From Ianthella basta (lineage: Eukaryota > Porifera > Demospongiae > Verongiida > Ianthellidae): 64,000 nt of DNA. Where the stretch lies: positions 3,419,701-3,483,700 of the forward strand of contig OZ025886.1 of the NCBI GenBank assembly GCA_964019415.1, given 5' to 3'. The number at the start of each line of letters is the position of its first letter. Positions within the stretch are counted from its first letter, which is position 1. Shown here piece by piece: positions 23,667-53,800 of this stretch. The translations under genes and the position numbers were made by a program. Below the pieces are notes generated by a model that saw only the letters and a list, made by a program, of their open reading frames with translations, was not told the DNA's origin and made no database searches.

Positions 23667-26476
23667 TCACAGCTCATCCTTCCCAGCATCTTCTTTCTCA
23701 TCCTCTTCAGCAGCCTCCTTAACAGGGTAAGTTAGAGAGGCAAGCAGGTGGCACACAATACCATTCTTGCACATCTGCCGCCCCACGCACACACACAATA
23801 CTACCACATCCACCCACCCACCACACACACCTCATCTGCAGGTGTGCCTTCCTCCTCCTCCTCCTCCTCCTCTTCCTCCTCTTCCTCTTCCTCCTCCTCT
23901 TCCTCTGTCTCTTTACGTAGCTTCTCCTCCTCTTCTCGAGCCTTCTTCTCATCCTCATCTTGCTGCACAACATATATAAAACACAAGTAAGCACCACTAT
24001 TCAAGCACTGTAGTCAGCTCTACCTCCCACCCACCTTGTCCTTCATCTTCTTCTCAGCATCCTTGGTCACACCCCATGTGTCACTGGCCATTTGCTTTGC
24101 ATACTCTTCATCATCAGTAACCAGAAAGTTGTCAAAGATGGTCCCAGACTTAACCTGCAAGAAGGAAAATGCAGAAATGATAAGTAAATACAATTTAGTT
24201 GTTAACTGTACTTTCTGCCACGTACCTGCCACACATCGACACCAACATACTCCATCTCAGTGAATCGATACAGGAAGGGGTCTTCCTTGTACTCTGGGTT
24301 GGGGATCTGTGGGTGCACCCATTCACCCTTGTAGTTGGGGTTGTCTATCTGCTTTGGTTTCCACTCGCCCTATGTGGGAAGACACAGTACAGACATGTAC
24401 CAAGCAGTCACTGTTGCCATTTACCATTACCACTTACAGGGTAGCCAATGAACAGTCCTTACCTTGTACTCTGGGTTGGGGATCATGGGAGGCTCCCACT
24501 CGCCATCGGTGTCATCGTCCCAGTCTTCTGGCTTGTCTGCATCAGGGTCAGGGATGTACTCCGGTTGGTCCCAGTCCTGGTGGTAGCGGTGAACAACAAT
24601 GAGTGGGTGGACGGAAGACCAGTAAGATATGTACCACCTCCCTTCACACACTACCTCCATGCATGAACACCACATGTAATGCGAGTACATCACACAAACA
24701 CACAAACTATGGTCAAAGATGTACATATGGCAATCACACAAATACACACACCTCAGGCTTGACATCCTCAGGGTCATCAATCTTGGGGTTGTCATCCCAG
24801 TCCTCTGGTTTCTTGGCCTCAGGGTCATTGATCATCTTTGGAGGTAGGAAGTCCCAGTCCTCCTCCAAAGTACCCTTCTGAGCACTCTCGGAGTCAATAA
24901 GCACCTCATAGGTGTTGTCAGGACGCAGCACCAAAGTGTACAAGTGTGTGAACTGGTCATCCTTGCAGCGAATGTCTTTCTTGATCAGGAGGTTCTTGCC
25001 ATTGTAGGTGAAGATGACATGTACCTTCTTGGTGCCAGGCCCACAGATGTCAGGACCTGAAAATGAAAGTTCACATGTAGAATGTACTTGCACAATTGTG
25101 GTCAGATGCATTATCCCAGAAGCCCTGCCAGTTCCATAGCAACTACACACACACAGGCGCATATTACTCATCACATTATGTAAGCTGCCCACGACTATAG
25201 CTCAACCACTCCAAATCAAAGCAATCCTCTCCTGAATATAACTAAGCAGGCCCACTAACACCCTTTTCACACGAACCACTTAACCCGGGTTAGTGTGTTC
25301 ACATTTGGGGTCAAATCCGGGTCGAACCCATATAAATCCGGGTTGTAATCCGAGTTCTAACCCTGCTTGCGAGGTGGGTTCGACCCACATTTATCTGGGT
25401 TTAAAATGGTGGCGTGCGAGTAGACGCGGCAGACGAACGGTCAAGGCTCTTTTGGGCAGATAGTTGGACGCAACCATCTGTGCAGAGCTACTGGGATCAT
25501 ATGGAAATGATATCCTTTTCGGTAAGATCGAGGGTGAGCCGGGCGACTCACGCATGGGTTGGATGCCCACTTAGAACTCGCGGATTGTGCTTCGTACGCA
25601 TTGCACTACTGCTGTCAGTCATCTTCTAGCTTGGTCGGGCATAGGCCCTCCAGTGCAGCGAGAAAAATGCTATCAAAAACGTGGTGATTGTCCGCCATTT
25701 TTTTAAATTCAGGTTTGGTACCCAATCGTGAGGTTGCCGTGTGAACGCTAACCCGTGTCGAACCCGGATTCTATCCGGATCACGATTCCGGATTAAGCGG
25801 TCCGTGTGAAAGGGTTGTAAGTGTTACCCACATGTGGCACTAGCAAGCGTGCCCACCCACCCACCAACTCCCCAGGTCACCCAGCCACCCTCACCAAACA
25901 TGATGTTGTATTCAGACTCCCCCTCCATCTGCTCCTGGTCAAGGGAGCTAGGGAACACCTTTAGGTAGCCGCCCCCACAGTCGATGCTCTGTTCATGCTT
26001 GACAGTGAATTGCACGACTAAGGTCTTTCCCTCATTGTTGAATGGCTTAGAGAACCGAGAAGACCTGGCGTAGAAGTGAGCGTTTTCACTTGTCTGAATA
26101 CCTGCATATGTAGGATAGATACGAGTACATGATGGCCACCTAACAACCGCCCAGCTGCTGCGCGCCTGTCAAGGTCTGGACCTGTACCTTTGTCCTTTTC
26201 TGCATCTCCGTAGAACTGTCCTGCTGTCAGCTTGAACTTGCCATAGTCCGATCTCTTCTTAGACTGCACCCACCGATCTTCCCATGCATCTGTTCATTAA
26301 CATCACAGAGGTACAAGTGAACGCGCGGCCACTATCACAGTCCAGGCCACCTCACCGCCAATGACAGCTGCACGTGCAGCAGTCCACTCACCTCCATCCT
26401 CGAACCGTTCTTCAAAATACACTGTGGCCTCTACCACGGCTAAAACGACCACAGCTGCTAACAATAGGAACTTCAT
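23667..26476 (-). CDS. CALR: Calreticulin, ER calcium-binding lectin chaperone
   Basis: ER-lumenal chaperone that binds monoglucosylated N-glycoproteins and stores calcium. Exons in gene order: 26392-26476, 26188-26289, 25895-26101, 24752-25056, 24463-24576, 24226-24369, 24035-24154, 23831-23962, 23667-23717; 1,260 nt, 419 aa, close to the human protein. Features: signal peptide [18 protein letters not shown]-domain with [14 protein letters not shown] and [19 protein letters not shown]-domain with three KPEDWDD-type repeats and three GEWxPPxIxNPxYK-type repeats; return strand [13 protein letters not shown]; an acidic C-domain with a run of about 20 Glu; C-terminal KDEL for ER retention. An ER-stress element lies 93-111 bp upstream of the ATG. 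The exon-8 Glu run is a CTC microsatellite on the plus strand and may vary in length. Confidence 0.98.
25261..25814. mobile_element. Non-autonomous DNA transposon with CCCTTTTCACACG inverted ends
   Basis: A 554-bp intronic element in calreticulin. The left end CCCTTTTCACACGAACCACT and the complement of the right end, CCCTTTCACACGGACCGCTT, form imperfect inverted repeats of about 27 bp that continue into CCGG-rich, subterminally repeated sequence. No target-site duplication was convincing. The interior has a short open frame (25414-25629) with no recognised transposase, so this is a MITE-like relic of unassigned superfamily. Confidence 0.75.
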
Positions 26477-26568
26477 TCCGCGCCTGTTTCGGTCTTCCTG
26501 GGCTCTACAATGCGGCAACAGCTCGACGATCCCCACTACAGCCTTCTTTAGCGGACAGCACGAGACAG

Positions 26569-26587
26569 CGTGGTCTTCGCTGATTGG
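26569..26587 (-). promoter_or_regulatory. Perfect ER-stress response element (ERSE-I)
   Basis: On the minus strand this reads CCAAT, nine bases, then CCACG, the exact ERSE-I consensus for NF-Y plus ATF6/XBP1. It sits 93-111 bp upstream of the calreticulin ATG in the correct orientation. Vertebrate calreticulin promoters carry the same element. Activity here is inferred. Confidence 0.85.
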
Positions 26588-26621
26588 TCCACCTGTGCGA
26601 TGACGACGAACATGTGATTAA

Positions 26622-26629
26622 TGACGTCA
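26622..26629. promoter_or_regulatory. CRE palindrome TGACGTCA
   Basis: A full CREB/ATF palindrome 35 bp from the ERSE, in the same divergent promoter. bZIP factors of the ATF/CREB group are known to bind this octamer. It could serve either gene. Confidence 0.6.
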
Positions 26630-26753
26630 TTGTGAAAATGGCATCATAACATGTCTTCCATGGGGACTGCGACTTTGTTGTCAGTTTTCACATACGGAGA
26701 CTAGAGCATCCTCAGCTCCCTGTTCCTTGAGAAGAAATAAATTATTAAGTAAA

Positions 26754-37656
<10,903 letters not shown>

Positions 37657-37888
37657 CTGGTAACCAATACCTGCTGCACTTCCTCGTGTGTCATCCTGTA
37701 CTGCTCATATGCACTCGATCTTTGGCTGTGTGTACATGTATTTGCTCACCTCATGATCAATATGTCATAGCCTTGACCCCAGCTGGGTGTGGCTATATAT
37801 GTGTGTGTGTGTGTGTGTGTGGGGGGGGGGGGGCAAATACGTATATATGTATATACGGGATGACTCGACCCACGCATGCTGTGGAAAA

Positions 37889-39211
37889 ATGGCGGCCAAA
37901 GTTGTAAAAGATGTTTCGCGGAGCAGCGAATCGATCGACCTGTACCGACTGTATGGTGGGGTTATGAGCAACAGCATCGAAGTGAAGGAGGGAAGTGGTC
38001 CAGGTACCGTGTTCACGTACGTGAGTGGCAAGGGCTCGTCGGTGGGGGTGGTGAAGATGTGGGAGCCCATGTCCCCCCTGCTAAACTACTACGAGATAGA
38101 GATCCTTGACCCAGGGCAGCGGACAGCGATAGGACTGGGCGCAGGGGCCCACAACTACAGCATGTCCGCCATGCCAGGCTGGAACTCGCACGCTATCGGG
38201 TACCACGCGGACGATGGAAAGCTGTTCCACCAAAGCGGTTACGGCAAGGCCTTCGGTCCTACCTGTAAGAAGGGAGATGTTATGGGGTGCGGCATCGACT
38301 TCAGCACCGATTGCGGTCAGGGCTACGTCAAGGTGTGGTTCACCAAGAACGGGGAGACTGTAGGCCCCAGCGAGAAGATGAGGCGCCCACTGCACGGCTT
38401 CTACCCCCTCATCGGCATGCACAGCGTCAAGGAGACCGTCCGCTACCTAGGTCACACCTACCGAAGTCCGGACTCCTTGCAAGAGGATATGGAAACGGAC
38501 AAGGTCCCTCAGTGCATCTGGGCCCGCTGCAACGGGGTGCGTTTCAGGAGTGGGTTGACCCTGGTGTATGATGGGATCAGCAACAGGGACAGGGATGTGG
38601 GTGTGGCCATGGCACACGTACAGCTCACTCAGATGAATCACTACTTTGAGCTGCACATAGAGGACATTGGTGAGTGCAGTGAAGTGGCCATTGGTGTAGC
38701 CAAGAAGGACTACCCGCTGCACCGCTTCCCTGGGTGGAACGAGGGTAGTATTGGTTACCATGCTGACAACGGGCAGCTGTACAAGGAAGCCGGGATTGGG
38801 TCAGAGTTTGGCCCCAAGTGTAGCAAAGGAGACGTCATGGGCTGTGGGATCCGCTTCTTGGATCCCTACGACAGTACTCAGGACCAGGTTGCCCGTGATG
38901 ACACCCACCTTGCACTGAAGGAGGTCACAGAGCCGCAGCCTGCTCCGGACTTTGAAGAGTACTATGATTCAGATGACTCTGAAGACTACTATGTACCAGT
39001 GCAGACATACAAACAGTACAGAGACAAGGACAGGACCACACCTCCTGAGGAGAAGGTGGGGCGTCCTCGCTGTGTCATTTATTTCACTCGAAATGGTGAG
39101 CAAGTTGGAGAGTCAGAGACAGTCGTGCCTCTGGGAGGGTTTTACCCTATTGCAGGTGTGCTGAGTAATGGAGAGCGCATCACCTTAGACTTCTTCCCAA
39201 TAACTGGTTGA
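37889..39211 (+). CDS. SPRYD3: SPRY domain-containing protein 3 orthologue, intronless
   Basis: A single uninterrupted 440-aa frame, nearly the same length as human SPRYD3 (442 aa). Two SPRY/B30.2-type domains, a likely protein-interaction fold, are visible. The first (about residues 25-200) has YYEIEI, AIGLGAG, PGWNSHAIGYHADDGKLF and GDVMGCGIDF. The second (about 210-440) repeats the motifs: FELHIEDIG, AIGVAKKDYP, PGWNEGSIGYHADNGQLY and GDVMGCGIRF. A long acidic, Tyr-rich insert (EEYYDSDDSEDYY) splits the second domain before VIYFTRNGEQVG. The ATG at 37889 (MAAKVVKD) is chosen because upstream in-frame codons encode only GT-repeat sequence. Most neighbours are intron-rich, so the intronless state is notable. 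Its biochemical role is not well defined. Confidence 0.93.
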   Translation: MAAKVVKDVSRSSESIDLYRLYGGVMSNSIEVKEGSGPGTVFTYVSGKGSSVGVVKMWEPMSPLLNYYEIEILDPGQRTAIGLGAGAHNYSMSAMPGWNSHAIGYHADDGKLFHQSGYGKAFGPTCKKGDVMGCGIDFSTDCGQGYVKVWFTKNGETVGPSEKMRRPLHGFYPLIGMHSVKETVRYLGHTYRSPDSLQEDMETDKVPQCIWARCNGVRFRSGLTLVYDGISNRDRDVGVAMAHVQLTQMNHYFELHIEDIGECSEVAIGVAKKDYPLHRFPGWNEGSIGYHADNGQLYKEAGIGSEFGPKCSKGDVMGCGIRFLDPYDSTQDQVARDDTHLALKEVTEPQPAPDFEEYYDSDDSEDYYVPVQTYKQYRDKDRTTPPEEKVGRPRCVIYFTRNGEQVGESETVVPLGGFYPIAGVLSNGERITLDFFPITG

Positions 39212-39592
39212 GCAGCACATGAACCATTCACCATAGATGTGTGTACCTCTGTTGTGTCGTCATTGTATATTTTGATTTGTATTTAGTGCATACTGCATTT
39301 TACTGGTTTGGTGAAACTTATCCATGTTATGTATTCCATCAGCTTTTGTAGAGTTGGTTAAACATAGCTTATTAATGTACATACGTATACCATAGCACAA
39401 TGTACACTATAATGCAATGTTGCTGTGTCATCCTATACTTGATGACAGCATCAGAGGCTACTGCTTACGCTCAAACTGCAATAGGTACGTAAGTGCCAGC
39501 AACCTGGCCCTGCACTGCAAGGTGTGTACCCTGCAGCTACTGTCTCCTCTGCAATGAACTCTACCTGTGTGCTATCTGTGATGAGTGTGTGG

Positions 39593-40075
39593 TCAGCAGT
39601 CACCTTGTGGCACAAGTGGACCAGAGCTATGTACATATTTGATCTCCCCTCCCTTGTCAGCATAGGCGTCAAGGTAGCGAAGTAGGTACATAGCTACATT
39701 TTTGGTACCAGGGGCAGAGCTAGTGTCTTCCAGCAGCTCCCTAACTGTAGCGTCCAGCACATGTGCAAACTGTATGTAATTTCTGGAGCAGCAATGGGCC
39801 AGGATGGTGAATCTGGCCAAACCCTTTAGATTGACATATGCAGTGACAGTGTCTGCGAGGAATCCACTGTGCTCTAACCTCATGAAGGTATGGATGCGTT
39901 TCCATTTTGGGATCTTTGACAAGATGTGTACAACTTGTTTTGGTCCTGTGGACCCATTGAAGACAAGTCTTGCTGCCAATTTCAATTTGGAGCCCAGTGT
40001 GGGTAACGTGTACTGCTTGGGCCTGTACGTACCCTGGTACAGCAGGGCAGCAGGGACATACGTGCACAAGTCACA
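39593..40075 (-). CDS. Unidentified exon-like open frame
   Basis: An open frame of about 160 codons downstream of Vasa on the same strand. It starts just after a good pyrimidine tract and TAG (acceptor at 40076-40077) and reads CDLCTYVPAALLYQGTYRPK onward. Composition looks protein-like, with no low complexity, but I recognise no family. A possible donor (gtgact) lies near 39600. The overlapping next frame (39451-39672) is also open and protein-like, which could mean a frameshifted relic. It may be an exon of an unseen gene, an alternative 3' exon of Vasa, or part of a dead mobile element. Confidence 0.3.
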   Translation of the reverse strand, partial: CDLCTYVPAALLYQGTYRPKQYTLPTLGSKLKLAARLVFNGSTGPKQVVHILSKIPKWKRIHTFMRLEHSGFLADTVTAYVNLKGLARFTILAHCCSRNYIQFAHVLDATVRELLEDTSSAPGTKNVAMYLLRYLDAYADKGGEIKYVHSSGPLVPQGDC

Positions 40076-40320
40076 CTAGGGAAGAGGCAGAGGGCTGCAT
40101 GACAGAGAGCAGTAGCTACTATTCTGCCACAGTGTACCTGTATTACTATTCTTGTGCATGTGTAATAAAGCAATACATACATGAGACACCACTCATTACT
40201 TGCATGAGGCACGAGCAATCCACACACACCATTGAGAATGGAAATACCCCACTACTGCTACAAGCCGACTTGTCATTGTGGGAGACACAGTATATTACTT
40301 TCCACCTTTTAATAAGCAGC

Positions 40321-40376
40321 CAATACCCTACATACATACATACATACATACATACGTACGTATGTTGTCACTGGTG
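40321..40376. repeat. (CATA)n microsatellite between the unidentified ORF and Vasa
   Basis: About ten CATA/CGTA tetramers. The rest of 40080-40576 shows no coding signal and should hold the Vasa 3' UTR. Confidence 0.8.
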
Positions 40377-40576
40377 GTGATGAAAATTGGGTACAATTCA
40401 AATTATACTGGATTGTACTCATAGTGTGAACCAATGAAAGCATATTAATATTAACTATGCTGGTAACTACTCAGTTAAATAAGACACTAATGCTGATAAT
40501 GAAAATCGAATGGCAGACACAATGTATGAAGTGTTATTTTTTGACACAGGGTTACATGCAATAGCAGTTGCCTCTT

Positions 40577-47371
<6,795 letters not shown>

Positions 47372-47817
47372 TGTCCTTCTCTACTGTCGTCCGAACCTGT
47401 CGGCTTCCTTCACACGTAATTCAAACCAAACCGACCTGTCAAGGATAGACAGCAATTAAAGTGTTAACACTCTTTGGTGGCGATATTGTTAACGGCGTGT
47501 GATCATATCCACACTATTCGACACCAATAAGTACAGTGACACAAGAGAGGGCAGAGTGAAAAGGGCAAGTCTACTTAGGTCCTTACAAAACCCTACCCAA
47601 AAGTACAAACAGCCCACTTTACTAACCAGACGGGCCACAAACGGATACTATACAGACTGGCGTCTTAATCTGGCTTTCACTTACTCTTCCACAGAGAAGT
47701 GGGCCGACAGCGGGACTTAGGCGCTTTTTCTGCACGTGCTTGATCACGTGACGTGCATTTCACATTCACGTGATTCCGACGCCATTATTAGCACAAACAC
47801 TTCCAGTTAATACAGTC
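47372..47817 (-). promoter_or_regulatory. Vasa upstream region / DMAP1 3' flank
   Basis: 446 bp between the DMAP1 stop and the Vasa ATG, both on the minus strand. It must hold the Vasa promoter and 5' UTR. It has a palindromic CACGTG-type stretch near 47740-47760 (GATCACGTGACGTGC, then ATTCACGTGATTC) that could be E-boxes; this is sequence observation only. No other motif was recognised. Confidence 0.45.
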
Positions 47818-50800
47818 TTAAGTTTTCTTCTTCTTAAAGGGACTCTCAGCGCCCATCATTCTTCTTTTACGCTGCAGAAGTGGGAATACGGTTTATACTG
47901 AACAATATTGCATCAAAAGTCTTGGCATTTGCAACTAGCACTGTTTCTCAGTGCATGGGACAATGATGTCATGCATAGATGCATGCAGTTCCAGTTGGCT
48001 AAGGACAGTCAGCTATAGGGCCAGTGAGCTAGGGGCTGGTGATGTGTTGTACATTATAGTGGAGGCACTCACAGCAGATGGTGTAGCAGACTCCATCACT
48101 GGAAGACTGGCAGATACCTGTTGCTGAGTAAACAATGACAAAGAAAGCACATTAAATTGTCAGTAAGTAAATAGTCAGAGGGTGAAGCATTCATAAGGTG
48201 TGTGTGTATGTTGCATGTGCCAGATATCCAGGTGAACAGGACATTTTGAGATTATGGGATTGACTCACTTTTCTAGGTGAAGTGGAGATCTCTGCAAACA
48301 ACAGGTAACAGAGACATATACAGTACATGCATATACAATACGTAAAAAGCACACACAACAGCGGACACACATGACACAACACATTAAGCTACATGCTACA
48401 TACTACAGCTGGCATAACAAGTGCGAACAAGAGTCCCTGGACGCTTGGTCTCAACTAACCCGGGAGTAGTACTCTGGCTTGCTTGTCGGGTGGAAGGGCC
48501 TCATAGCGATGTCTGGAGAAGGCCACAGTGGACACACACAATTCAACAACTCAAGGAGGACACATCCACACCAAGCCTACCACTACATATGTAATAGGTG
48601 CATGGCCTTGAGTGGCACAGACATGTACACAGCATATATCAGGCAGTAGCTGTACAGGGTAAGTGGCCAACCACAAGCAAAATACACTGACTCCCCACCA
48701 GCTGCTAACATACCTTCTCTCTTGAAGACCACATCATACCTCTGTGCATGTACTGTATATCTCACATTAGCCCTCCTCCCACCAACGTCCCATTTACTCA
48801 CATGGCTCCAAATACATAAATTCTCATCATGCATGGTACTACACTACCCAGTCTTGCATACTGTACAGTGTACACACCGCACATAACTCTCCACCATCCT
48901 GTTTACCACCCCCTCCCCTCGCCTGCCTCTCCCTCCCCTCCCCACCCCTTCCCCTCCCCTCCCCTCCCCTCCCTTCCCTTACTTTAAAGCTTGGTACTCA
49001 AAGTCACATGCATCACAGCCTGTTTTAAGGTCCAACAGCAGTAGAATGTCATTCCTACAACAGTGAACAATGCAGTGCAGTGATCAAAGACAGTATACCT
49101 TAACCATAATACACTGTACACTCACACATCCTTACCACTATACACACAACGTGTGCCAGCTACTGGAACCATTGACCATACACCACCCACAGTCATTCGT
49201 AGGTAGGATATAGGAGATTGTTTCTTGGTATTTGCAGTAGTACTGTATGTGCGCACATGTGGAGTAATTATGGCAAGTGTGAAGCTCATTTTCAGGTGAA
49301 AACACACACCAGGATGTACAGCAGAGTGAAAACACAGTTGTCTGGTGAATAAAATATATCACTAAAGACCCTCTACCTTCAATGTACTATGCACCTCGCT
49401 ACATACATATGCAGACACATACTGACATACGTAGGTATGTAATCACACATGTACATATACTCATACACACACGACCAATGCTAACTGTGCACCACGTACA
49501 GGTTCAGTGTATGTCTGAAGGTGAAGCTTACCGCAGCTCATTGAATTGGACACATACATTCTCCGTGGGTATGGGGTGCAGTACTGTGTAGGAGAGCAAA
49601 GAAGAGCGAGTACAGTGTGGAAAGATTGCTGGAGTAAAATCAGAAACACATCACTCACAGAACTGCATTACAGCCACAACAGAATACAGGCACATCTCCT
49701 CATTCCTCCATTTCTACCACATACCAACTCCAATATCATCAGTGTCCACATATCAATTCCCATATCATCAGTGTCCACATATCAATTCCCATATCATCAG
49801 TGTCCACATACCAATTCCCATATCATCAGTGTCCACATACCAACTCCCAAATCATCAGTGTTCACATACATACGTACCAACACCCATTTCATCCAGAAGC
49901 TGCTCAATGAGTTTGGCCTTCTTCTGTCCAATTGTTACTGGCATCTTCATCTGGATACATGGACACAAACAGACAGAGACAAAGCACACAGCCATCTATG
50001 TGGCCCACACACAATGACTTAGTCCACTAGAGGCACTGCTACACACACAATGACCTAGTCCACTAGAGGCACTGCTACACACACAATGACCTAGTCCACT
50101 AGAGGCACTGCTACACACACAATGACCTAGCCCACTAGAAGCACTGCTACACACACAATGACCTAGCCCACTAGAGGCACTGCTACACACACAATGACCT
50201 AGCCCACTAGAGGCACTGCTACACACACAATGACCTAGCCCACTAGAAGCACTGCTACACACACAATGACCTAGTCCACTAGAGGCACTGCTACACACAC
50301 AATGACCTAGTCCACTAGAGGCACTGCTACACACACAATGACCTAGCCCACTAGAGGCACTGCTACACACACAATGACCTAGTCCACTAGAGGCACTGCT
50401 ACACACACAATGACCTAGTCCACTAGAGGCACTGCTACACACACAATGACCTAGCCCACTAGAGGCACTGCTACACACACAATGACCTAGCCCACTAGAG
50501 GCACTGCTACACACACAATGACCTAGCCCACTAGAGGCACTGCTACACACACAATGACCTAGCCCACTAGAAGCACTGCTACACACACAATGGCCTAGCC
50601 CACTAGAAGCACTGCTACACACACAATGACCTAGCCCACTAGAGGCACTGCTACACACACAATGACCTAGCCCACTAGAGGCACTGCTACACACACAATG
50701 ACCTAGCCCACTAGAGGCACTGCTACACACACAATGACTTAGTCCACTAGAGGCACTGCTACACACACAATGACTTAGTCCACTAGAGGCACTGCTACAC

Positions 50801-53800
50801 ACACAATGACCTAGCACACTAGAGGCACTGCTACACACACAATGACCTAGTCCATTAGAGACACTGCTACATATAAAGTGCTGCTTAGAGCCCCATTCAG
50901 TCAGTGCAGTCTCACCTTATTGCCTCTCAGTGTGACTCCACTAGACTTGTCATAGGATTTAAACACACCAGGGTTACCTTCAGGGATCTAACACACAGCA
51001 GCAAGGGAGGGGAGGGGGAGGGGGAGGGGGGGCACACAGTGACAACCCACACCAACATATGACCACCTAATGTGTTGATACCTGTCTGGGAGGTTGAGGG
51101 GTTGTCTTCTTTATCTTGCTGGAAGTGATCTTCTTCAGTGGCTTACGACTAAAGGAAGTAGCAGGCAGCGCATGCACCAGTTATGCAAGCACTCAGATAT
51201 GCTGACAGGTACAAGTACTGTTTGTGCACCCATGGGCCATGGCTCTGTTACCCATGCACCCTACCTGGCCTCGGCTGTCTGTTCTGCTGCAGATATCAGC
51301 TTCTGAAGGTCTTGCTGTTTCTTTTCTCTTTCCTTCTTACGCAACTCAATCTTTTTCAATTCTGCAATCAACATTTCTTCCTCCTCCACCTGTAACATAC
51401 AGTATAATTATGTATATTGGAGCATGATAGCACCTCAATAAAAAGGCAGTGGCTCTGTAACTCCTTGCTCAAGGACAGACCTACACTCAACAGTGAGGTG
51501 TGCTCAGCTCTGCTATGTACACACATGCACAACAGGGCCCAATAATCTGTCTGTGCATCTGTCTGTCTATACCTGTTCGGGTGTTCTGTTGTACAGTCGC
51601 TCTAACTGACTCTTTCTCCTCCGCTCATGGTCAGCGTCATAGGCCACCAGCTCAGACTCAACATCCACATCTCTTGTCCTGGCCTGCAGTGGGTACAGGG
51701 CACACACTACTGCACACACTCAGTTGGCAGTGGCAAACATAGGGACTGCTGAGGAGGTAGACTGCTACCTTGCACTAACAATAGCACTCAGTGAGTTCAG
51801 CAATGTCTACTAGAGCGGTGCTGCTGACTGGTACAGTCGATGTGTGGTCCTGACATCCATGCACGCAGCATGTGCTGCACACGGATCCACACAACTAAAA
51901 CCGCTCACCCCCCCCCCCCCCTCCCACACTAACCTTGGTTAGTCTGTTGCACACACTGTAATATCTTTCCTTCAAGTCTTCCACAGAACGACGCTAAACA
52001 CACAAACAACAAATATTTGCAGTTACCACTCTACACATACAGATATGTAACTGCCCAGCTGTCTGCCCCATCTCAATGTGAACATGCCACAGTGTAAGGA
52101 TTGCGCACACGTGCGCCTAGTGTCCGCACTGCTGAGAGGGTGGGGAGCTACACCAGCCACCTCCCACCAAGACACTGGTCCCTGCATGTATGGGCTAACC
52201 TTAACTGCCCATGAGTTGTACCGGTCACACACAACAGGGAAACGCCGGTCAAACTGCTGACACAGCTCAAACAGACGGTCAGTCTCCTCCTTGGTCCAGT
52301 CCTCTTCATTCAGGTATTTCTGTCAAATCAAGCAACACACGCTGACAGCTACACAATCCTCAGCATCACTACTACCAAGTGGCCTGTGCCACTTGAGCAG
52401 AGACTACACACTCACTGTTTACTCCATATCCCCAAGTATACGCAGAGCACTTGCAAATACTCAAACACACACACACACACACACACACGTGACATGTGAC
52501 ATGTGACATACACATATATGTGACACAAACACACACAACACTGCACATGTACACACCCACCTACCCACCTACCCACACTTCACACACCTTGTATTCTTCC
52601 TCATTGTATGTTAGAACTGACATAGACTGCAAAAGACAAGGAGAAGTGGTTGTTGTCAAGACCTAAGGCCATACCTACTTTCACCTCTGGCCTGCACCTT
52701 ATTGAAGCGAGCATAGGGGTACTCCCGTTTGTCGTCAGCATCCCTCCTCCAGTGGCTGAGCACCAAGTCATCCTAAAGGAGATGTGATTGAATACACACT
52801 CCATAAAGAACACACACGATATACCTATATGTACCGTACCTGCACATACAGTCAAACACACGCACACACACTGACTAACATGACATGCACCCACATATGC
52901 AAACACATACATGTGCATGCAACCATAGCTGCACTCACACTGACAATATGTGCGGAATTCATACATATAGTATAGGCGTGTTTGGACATGTGGCTACACC
53001 TACTGATGGGTTTTTTTCCACTATAGGCCCCTCCTGTCATACTCATCAGAAGATACGTAGGTGTACAGCAGATTGCAAAATGGTTGTCATGAATATCATT
53101 CCACTCACCACTCACCTCCATACATTTGACCTCACTTCAGGGGTGTAGCAGCAAGATATGCCTTGGTCTGGCAGGGCCAAAAATGTTTTTGCTCGCTTCG
53201 CTCACAGTACAATCTTATTCAAACACTTGTGTCGCTTTAGCATTCTATTACATAATTCTACACATTCTTGTTACAAGAATTACTTACTGAGAGGTCGGTT
53301 CATTGCAGTAAGCCACTGCAACGGCCAGGCCGGGCTAGGTTGAACAAAGGCTAATGCTAGGCGTAATATCCAGTGATTAGCCTTTGTTCAAGAATTACTT
53401 ACGTACACGCACAAATATACATAATGCACACAATGACGTTCCAATATCCATAAATATCAATGACACAATGAACAGTCCAGTAATCCAAGCAGAAGCATTA
53501 CAAGTTTTAAAATGCATAGGAAAGCAGTATGTCAGATTTGGCAATGAAGTCATTACTTAAGGATCGGCGCAGTGCAACCACACGGTGCCACATGGTCTCA
53601 TTTGAGTTAGCTCACCTTAATTGGCCATGTATCGATGGCGTCACTGCTTTGAGCTGCTATAAATTATTATTATACATATATGGCTAGGCAAAGTTTCATT
53701 GCGCAATAGAACAAAAATGGTTACTTGAAGGCAGTCCTAGGTTGGCATGTTGAGCAGCGCTCATCAAGAGAACAATATTTCTAATTTCTTACCCACTGGA

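Larger units (their letters stand above)
26477..26753. promoter_or_regulatory. 277-bp bidirectional promoter between calreticulin and XPB
   Basis: The two ATGs point away from each other and nothing coding lies between, so both promoters must share this segment. It contains an ER-stress element and a CRE on the calreticulin side. No TATA box was recognised at the expected place for either gene. Confidence 0.8.

Noticed and set aside
49996..50838. A 280-codon minus-strand ORF of SSASSGLGHCVC repeats
   Set aside because: It is the 36-bp intronic minisatellite of DMAP1, with a period divisible by three. No start context, domain or flanking exon supports it.
50019..50870. CRISPR-like regular array
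   Set aside because: Units are contiguous with no unique spacers, in an animal intron, and no cas genes are present.
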